From a virus, in IMG/VR virus record IMGVR_UViG_3300009154_000078, positions 1 to 51,963 of that record: a stretch of 51,963 nt of DNA; one strand, given 5' to 3'. Within the stretch, counting starts at the first letter, position 1; each line of letters starts with the position of its first letter. Below, piece by piece: positions 48,641 through 51,963 of the stretch. The translations under genes were made by a program, and so were the position numbers. Under the pieces are notes generated by a model. The model was not told where the DNA came from. It saw only the letters and a list, made by a program, of their open reading frames with translations, and ran no database searches.

Positions 48641-48852
48641 TTTGCCTGCTCCTGTTGTTGATAAAACTGAATTGCATAGTGCCAAAGTCCCAATGCGTCC
48701 ACAATGGACGTATATTCATACGTCGCAAAATTCAGCAGGACTTCACCTGCATCATAGCATCGTACAAATTCTGCGACGCGTTGTCTTGGTACGTCACACA
48801 CTGTATTGTCATAAGCATTCACAAATGCCTGTTGTTCTGCCGGTGTCATCAT
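48637..48852 (-). CDS. Small hypothetical protein
   Basis: A 71-residue helical protein starting MMTPAEQQAFVNAYDNTVCD, Tyr/Gln-rich at the end (HYAIQFYQQQEQ). GAGGAGTAATGAC precedes the start. No family recognised. Confidence 0.7.
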   Translation of the reverse strand: MMTPAEQQAFVNAYDNTVCDVPRQRVAEFVRCYDAGEVLLNFATYEYTSIVDALGLWHYAIQFYQQQEQAK

Positions 48853-48856
48853 GTCA

Positions 48857-49036
48857 TTACTCCTCTAAACTGTTTTGATAATCTTCAATGCTTTCCGATG
48901 TGATATCGTGTATCGTCCATTGGTCTGCGTCCTGTGCCTCCAAATGCACTGCAATTTTCTCTGCCTCTGCCTCATCGTCTGCCTCAATAGTGTATTGATA
49001 CTCGACAAATTTTGTGACTATAAATTCTTTTTTCAT
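48857..49036 (-). CDS. DpnD/PcfM-like small protein (1)
   Basis: A 59-residue protein: MKKEFIVTKFVEYQYTIEAD, then DEAEAEKIAVHLEAQDADQW and a YQN end. The strand-strand-helix pattern with I-E-A-D-D-E-x-E-A-E is that of DpnD/PcfM-like proteins. GGGAGTATCAAA precedes the ATG, which overlaps the next stop upstream. Paralogous to its upstream neighbour. Confidence 0.7.
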   Translation of the reverse strand: MKKEFIVTKFVEYQYTIEADDEAEAEKIAVHLEAQDADQWTIHDITSESIEDYQNSLEE

Positions 49037-49212
49037 TTTGATACTCCCTTGTATTCAATTACTTCGTCAATTGACCAGTCCCCATACCCTTGGGAATCAA
49101 ATGAACCTCCGTCCATATCCCGCGCCTTGTCATATGCGTCGTCCTCACTGTCTGCCTCAATTAAGACCTCACAATACGCTGTGTATGAGGCCATTATTCT
49201 ATACGTCTTCAT
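49033..49212 (-). CDS. DpnD/PcfM-like small protein (2)
   Basis: A 59-residue protein: MKTYRIMASYTAYCEVLIEAD, SEDDAYDKARDMDGGSFDSQGYGDWSIDEVIEY. It has the same fold pattern as the downstream gene (IEADSEDDA vs IEADDEAEA), so a tandem duplication is likely. Overlaps both neighbours. Confidence 0.72.
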   Translation of the reverse strand: MKTYRIMASYTAYCEVLIEADSEDDAYDKARDMDGGSFDSQGYGDWSIDEVIEYKGVSK

Positions 49213-49409
49213 TCTGAAACCTCCTCAATTCTAAAATTACAATCGTCTCCAACGTCGGACATAAAACCTAGTTTTACTGCCTCTTCACAGTCCTTGAAGT
49301 ACTGTTGCAATTCTGCCTCTGCCTCTGCCTCAGTAGCAAAGGTCTCCGGTTTGCCATTGCAGTGCCAAACGTTTTCCCCATCTAATAAAACTGCCCATCG
49401 TTTACTCAT
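49209..49409 (-). CDS. Small hypothetical protein (66 aa)
   Basis: Starts MSKRWAVLLDGENVWHCNGK; FATEAEAEAELQQYFKDCEE resembles the EAEAE helix of the two DpnD-like neighbours, so all three may be distant paralogues. GGGACTATCAAA precedes the ATG. Confidence 0.7.
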   Translation of the reverse strand: MSKRWAVLLDGENVWHCNGKPETFATEAEAEAELQQYFKDCEEAVKLGFMSDVGDDCNFRIEEVSE

Positions 49410-49639
49410 TTTGATAGTCCCTTCAATTCTGCTTTGATACGTTTTGCGTTGTCGCCTCTCCATGTACTTGCATTCGCTAAAAAATACATGACAACACTGC
49501 GCGCACTGTCGTCATAATATTTGTCTGCAATTGATTCTAATTCGGACATGGCGTCCAAATAGGGCACGGCACCAAAATATGGTTTTTTCCAGTCCATGCG
49601 AATTTCGCGTGCAATTGTGTGTAGTGGTCTTACTGTCAT
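49406..49639 (-). CDS. Small hypothetical protein (77 aa)
   Basis: Starts MTVRPLHTIAREIRMDWKKP; the central helix SELESIADKYYDDSARSVVMY and a basic end resemble small phage modulators. GGAGTATCAAA precedes the ATG. No family recognised. Confidence 0.7.
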   Translation of the reverse strand: MTVRPLHTIAREIRMDWKKPYFGAVPYLDAMSELESIADKYYDDSARSVVMYFLANASTWRGDNAKRIKAELKGLSK

Positions 49640-49652
49640 TTTGATACTCCTA

Positions 49653-50300
49653 TTAGTGAACTACTGATAAACGAATTACTTTAGCCATTTTGCGTCCGTG
49701 TGTTTTGTACGCAATTACTGGCACGTCTTTACTGTAGCATGCACGGCATCCGTTGCATTTGCCTCCATGCTCATACGACCGGCACAACGTCGCGTTGGCT
49801 GGCATTTGTGCCTCGTCTGAGACGATTGTGGACGTTGTGGCACCGTCCACAGTGCCTCCGGACACGGAATCACTGGAATAACGTACAACAACGTTTGGCA
49901 GTGCCTGCATGCGTGCGAAGACGTCCGCATACTTTGCGAATTTGTACATGCGTGTGGGCATCCAATGCTTAACGTGTGGCGTCGCAATCATAACCTCGAG
50001 CATTTTCTCTGCGAGTCCAATATGGTATACGTCTCCGGAGTCGAACCAACGGAAATGCGTCTGTTTTGCCAGTCCTGCTACCATGTCGAAGACCCAGTCC
50101 GGTCTCTGCCAGTCCTCCTTATTGAATGCCCTAGGGGCTTTGACGTTTGCCATGAGGTAGTGGCCGTCCGTCGCATAGCATCCCTTGCACGCGTCCACTA
50201 GGTCTCCATCAGTCCCAATACTACCTTGGCACGTCTCCAATGCCTGTAGTGACCATGACATAATGCCGTCTAATTTGCTTGTTTTGCTTAATTTAATCAT
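49653..50300 (-). CDS. Gp88-like cysteine-rich phage protein
   Basis: A 215-residue protein: LSKTSKLDGIMSWSLQALETCQGS, ACKGCYATDGHYLMANVK, FRWFDSGDVYH, WMPTRMYKFAKY and a cysteine end RSYEHGGKCNGCRACY. This layout (CxxCYA near the front and CxxCxxCY at the end) fits the phage Gene product 88-type family, whose role is not established. The cysteines could bind metal. It is the largest gene of the right early region. Confidence 0.7.
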   Translation of the reverse strand: MIKLSKTSKLDGIMSWSLQALETCQGSIGTDGDLVDACKGCYATDGHYLMANVKAPRAFNKEDWQRPDWVFDMVAGLAKQTHFRWFDSGDVYHIGLAEKMLEVMIATPHVKHWMPTRMYKFAKYADVFARMQALPNVVVRYSSDSVSGGTVDGATTSTIVSDEAQMPANATLCRSYEHGGKCNGCRACYSKDVPVIAYKTHGRKMAKVIRLSVVH

Positions 50301-50488
50301 TTTGATAATCCTTGATTGAGTAAAAATTCGAATCTGTCTTCGACTGCGTTGACTGTTTTATCAGTCGCACGCAGATCATTTGGTGCCAGTATCATGTCAT
50401 CAATGTACATCCATTTTTCACCTTCGCAGTCCCAATGGGTGGCCTGCTCCAATGTAAGACTATTTATTACCTGTTCTAATTTGGTCAT
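50297..50488 (-). CDS. Small hypothetical protein (63 aa)
   Basis: Starts MTKLEQVINSLTLEQATHWD; KWMYIDDMILAPNDLRATDK then a helix ending LNQGLSK. Start ATG 50488 has AAGGATATCAAA upstream. Overlaps the gp88-like start. Confidence 0.7.
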   Translation of the reverse strand: MTKLEQVINSLTLEQATHWDCEGEKWMYIDDMILAPNDLRATDKTVNAVEDRFEFLLNQGLSK

Positions 50489-50499
50489 TTTGATATCCT

Positions 50500-50577
50500 T
50501 TATGCTGTTAACCATATGATGATCAGGGTTATAAAACCCAGTGCGTATATTATCAAATCTACAATTCTATGCTCCAT
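50500..50577 (-). CDS. Micro-membrane protein, 25 aa
   Basis: MEHRIVDLIIYALGFITLII followed by IWLTA: a single TM helix. A motif-like GATTAATATCATG sits at the start, the same junction as in the 16-codon ORF at 32.94 kb. No Shine-Dalgarno. Confidence 0.45.
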   Translation of the reverse strand: MEHRIVDLIIYALGFITLIIIWLTA

Positions 50578-50581
50578 GATA

Positions 50582-50746
50582 TTAATCCCCTGTCCTTGGA
50601 TTCCAACGTACGTCAATGCCTGCTTGCGCATAGTCGCCAGTAGCAAGCAGGTCTGCGACTATTGCGTCTGCCTCCTCGCGCGTCTTGGCACGTTTTGTAA
50701 CCCAGTATTGACCTGTTCGGTTGTATCCGTTGATGATGTAACCCAT
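50582..50746 (-). CDS. Small hypothetical protein (54 aa)
   Basis: MGYIINGYNRTGQYWVTKRA, then KTREEADAIVADLLATGDYA and DVRWNPRTGD. A strand-strand-helix design as in other small phage proteins here. AAAGGGAAAATAGC precedes the ATG. Confidence 0.7.
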   Translation of the reverse strand: MGYIINGYNRTGQYWVTKRAKTREEADAIVADLLATGDYAQAGIDVRWNPRTGD

Positions 50747-50759
50747 GCTATTTTCCCTT

Positions 50760-50966
50760 TCAGTATGTGAAACCTGTGTATACGATCGCTGTGCCTTTGA
50801 GCGCGCGCTCAATGCTGATATCTTCTGCCTTTGGGCATAACCATGCCTTGGCTGAGCGATCATAGTCTCCCTTGCTATAGACTACTGTGGTGTCCTTGCG
50901 CAGTGTGAAGTATTCACCTTTGGGCAAGTCTGCCAGTGCTGTTGGTGTGTATGTGTCGAATGTCAT
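50760..50966 (-). CDS. First early gene of the - strand: small hypothetical protein (68 aa)
   Basis: MTFDTYTPTALADLPKGEYFTLRKDTTVVYS..., a beta-rich small protein. It is the gene nearest the origin-like region, with AGGAG about 11 nt before the start and a sigma70-type promoter 65-95 nt upstream. Likely among the first expressed. Confidence 0.75.
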   Translation of the reverse strand: MTFDTYTPTALADLPKGEYFTLRKDTTVVYSKGDYDRSAKAWLCPKAEDISIERALKGTAIVYTGFTY

Positions 50967-51030
50967 GCTGTGTGCTCCTGTGTGTTGATAACTGTAGGCA
51001 ATGTCTGTTGTGTGTTACTGCCTACCCTAT

Positions 51031-51060
51031 ATACTATGCACATAGTGTGCCAGTTTGCAA
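51031..51060 (-). promoter_or_regulatory. Candidate early promoter
   Basis: - strand TTGCAA (51060-51055), 18-nt spacer, TAGTAT (51036-51031). The spacer contains GCACA-TAG-TGTGC (+ strand 51038-51050), which recurs identically at 51329-51341. Directed at the first early gene. Confidence 0.5.
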
Positions 51061-51166
51061 TCCTATATAAATCAACGACTTACGAATTCCACTGGTTACC
51101 AAACTGGTGCACAACGCACTGCCTGCACACTGTATTGGTGCACAATATCACCGGTTTAGTGCATGC

Positions 51167-51214
51167 TGTGGATAACTGCCTGTTTGTGTGGATAACTATT
51201 TGCCCTGTGGATAA
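51167..51214. other. Cluster of three perfect DnaA boxes (candidate origin)
   Basis: TGTGGATAA, the complement of the canonical TTATCCACA, occurs at 51167-51175, 51187-51195 and 51206-51214, all in the same direction with spacing 20 and 19 bp. AT-rich sequence follows and a palindrome array begins 70 bp to the right. This is the classic make-up of a DnaA-bound replication origin; origin activity itself is inference. Confidence 0.65.
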
Positions 51215-51284
51215 CTGGGGAATAAATGTTTTAGTAATACAATGGTATTAGGCCACACCACCACCTTGGACATCGCATGCGCAT

Positions 51285-51570
51285 GGCACGGCGCGTGCTA
51301 TTAGCAATAAGCATGCCAGCCGTTGTGGGCACATAGTGTGCTATTAGCAATAAGCATGCCAGCCCACATTGGCACGGATCTTGCATGCCTAGCAAGTATC
51401 ATGCCAGTATGCATGTTGGCACGGATCTTGCATGCCAAGCAAGTATCATGCCAACCAACGCGGGCACGGATCTTGCTAGACTAGCAATAAGCATGCCAGC
51501 CCATGTTGGCACGGATCTTGCTAGGCAAGCAAGGATCATGCCAACAACGCATTAAAGCAAGAAACATGCC
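51285..51570. repeat. Array of six imperfect palindromes of about 45 bp period
   Basis: Units start at 51285, 51328, 51371, 51418, 51463 and 51508 (period 43-47), with a partial seventh ending at 51570. Each has a left arm GGCACGGATCTTGC-type, a short A/T centre (TAGCAA or CTAGCAAG) and a right arm GCAAGTATCATGCC-type, so each can form a hairpin. Spacers are 10-12 bp (AGCCCACATT and relatives). No Cas genes or CRISPR-like unique spacers. Confidence 0.8.

Positions 51571-51963
<393 letters not shown>

Noticed and set aside
50970-51251. 93-codon + strand open frame across the DnaA boxes
   Set aside because: Codon composition is Cys/His/Trp-rich and random, it covers the promoter and DnaA boxes, and has no Shine-Dalgarno.
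51285-51570. CRISPR array
   Set aside because: Repeats are imperfect palindromes with very short (10-12 bp), mutually similar spacers and no cas genes; this is an iteron/hairpin array type, not CRISPR.

Overview
The window looks like about 52 kb of a tailed double-stranded DNA phage (Caudoviricetes) with a short-tailed, podovirus-like virion plan. The evidence is collagen-like tail-fibre proteins, a lysis cassette, head-tail adaptor-like proteins and very large glycine/alanine-rich candidate ejection proteins on the + strand, opposite a complete phage replication module on the - strand. No rRNA, tRNA, integrase or host housekeeping gene was seen. Portal, major capsid protein and large terminase are absent, so the genome continues outside the window. 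A freshwater proteobacterial host is plausible from the resemblance of several small proteins to those of aquatic phages, but this is inference.

Layout. (1) 1-9.6 kb, + strand: tail fibres, a tail-decorating or host-modifying glycosyltransferase cassette (4.25-6.88 kb), a second collagen-like fibre and a seven-repeat propeller protein. (2) 9.6-11.7 kb: small membrane and coiled-coil proteins, a 3-TM holin candidate and an M15 endolysin, ending in a rho-independent terminator. (3) 11.8-28.0 kb: lysine-rich proteins, adaptor/tail proteins and four large putative internal virion proteins. The last of these carries an ADP-ribosyltransferase-like domain and a repeated GYAGGKA linker. (4) 28.0-42.0 kb, - strand: family A DNA polymerase, monomeric B12-dependent ribonucleotide reductase, DUF2815 ssDNA-binding protein, DUF2800 nuclease, small-terminase-like protein, a sigma region 4-like protein, SNF2 helicase, HNH and VRR-NUC nucleases, an HExxH protein and a primase-polymerase/SF3 helicase. 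(5) 42.0-51.0 kb, - strand: about 35 small, mostly unknown and tightly overlapping early-type genes, plus a sigma factor with regions 1.2-3 only. (6) 51.0-51.96 kb: no gene, but three perfect DnaA boxes, an array of about 45-bp imperfect palindromes and low-complexity A/T sequence at the contig end. The two arms converge at 28,027/28,028 with no gap.

The most interesting pattern is a motif, TTTGCATTAATATA, present in eight intergenic or gene-boundary places on both strands. It is always oriented with the downstream gene and several times sits 0-10 nt from a start codon that has no Shine-Dalgarno sequence. It precedes replication and virion genes and is absent from the small early genes of 42-51 kb, except for a weak relative at 50.58 kb. 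The window also encodes what looks like a split sigma factor: regions 1.2-3 at 45.8-46.4 kb, and region 4 at 36.8-37.1 kb, itself behind the motif. I propose, as inference, that the two parts form a phage specificity factor for this promoter class. Other notable points are a GT9 glycosyltransferase split over two cistrons, long out-of-phase gene overlaps in the nuclease cluster, a 45-bp duplicated promoter/leader, dispersed inverted repeats around A/T tracts, and many micro-ORFs of 16-59 codons embedded by ATGA overlaps.
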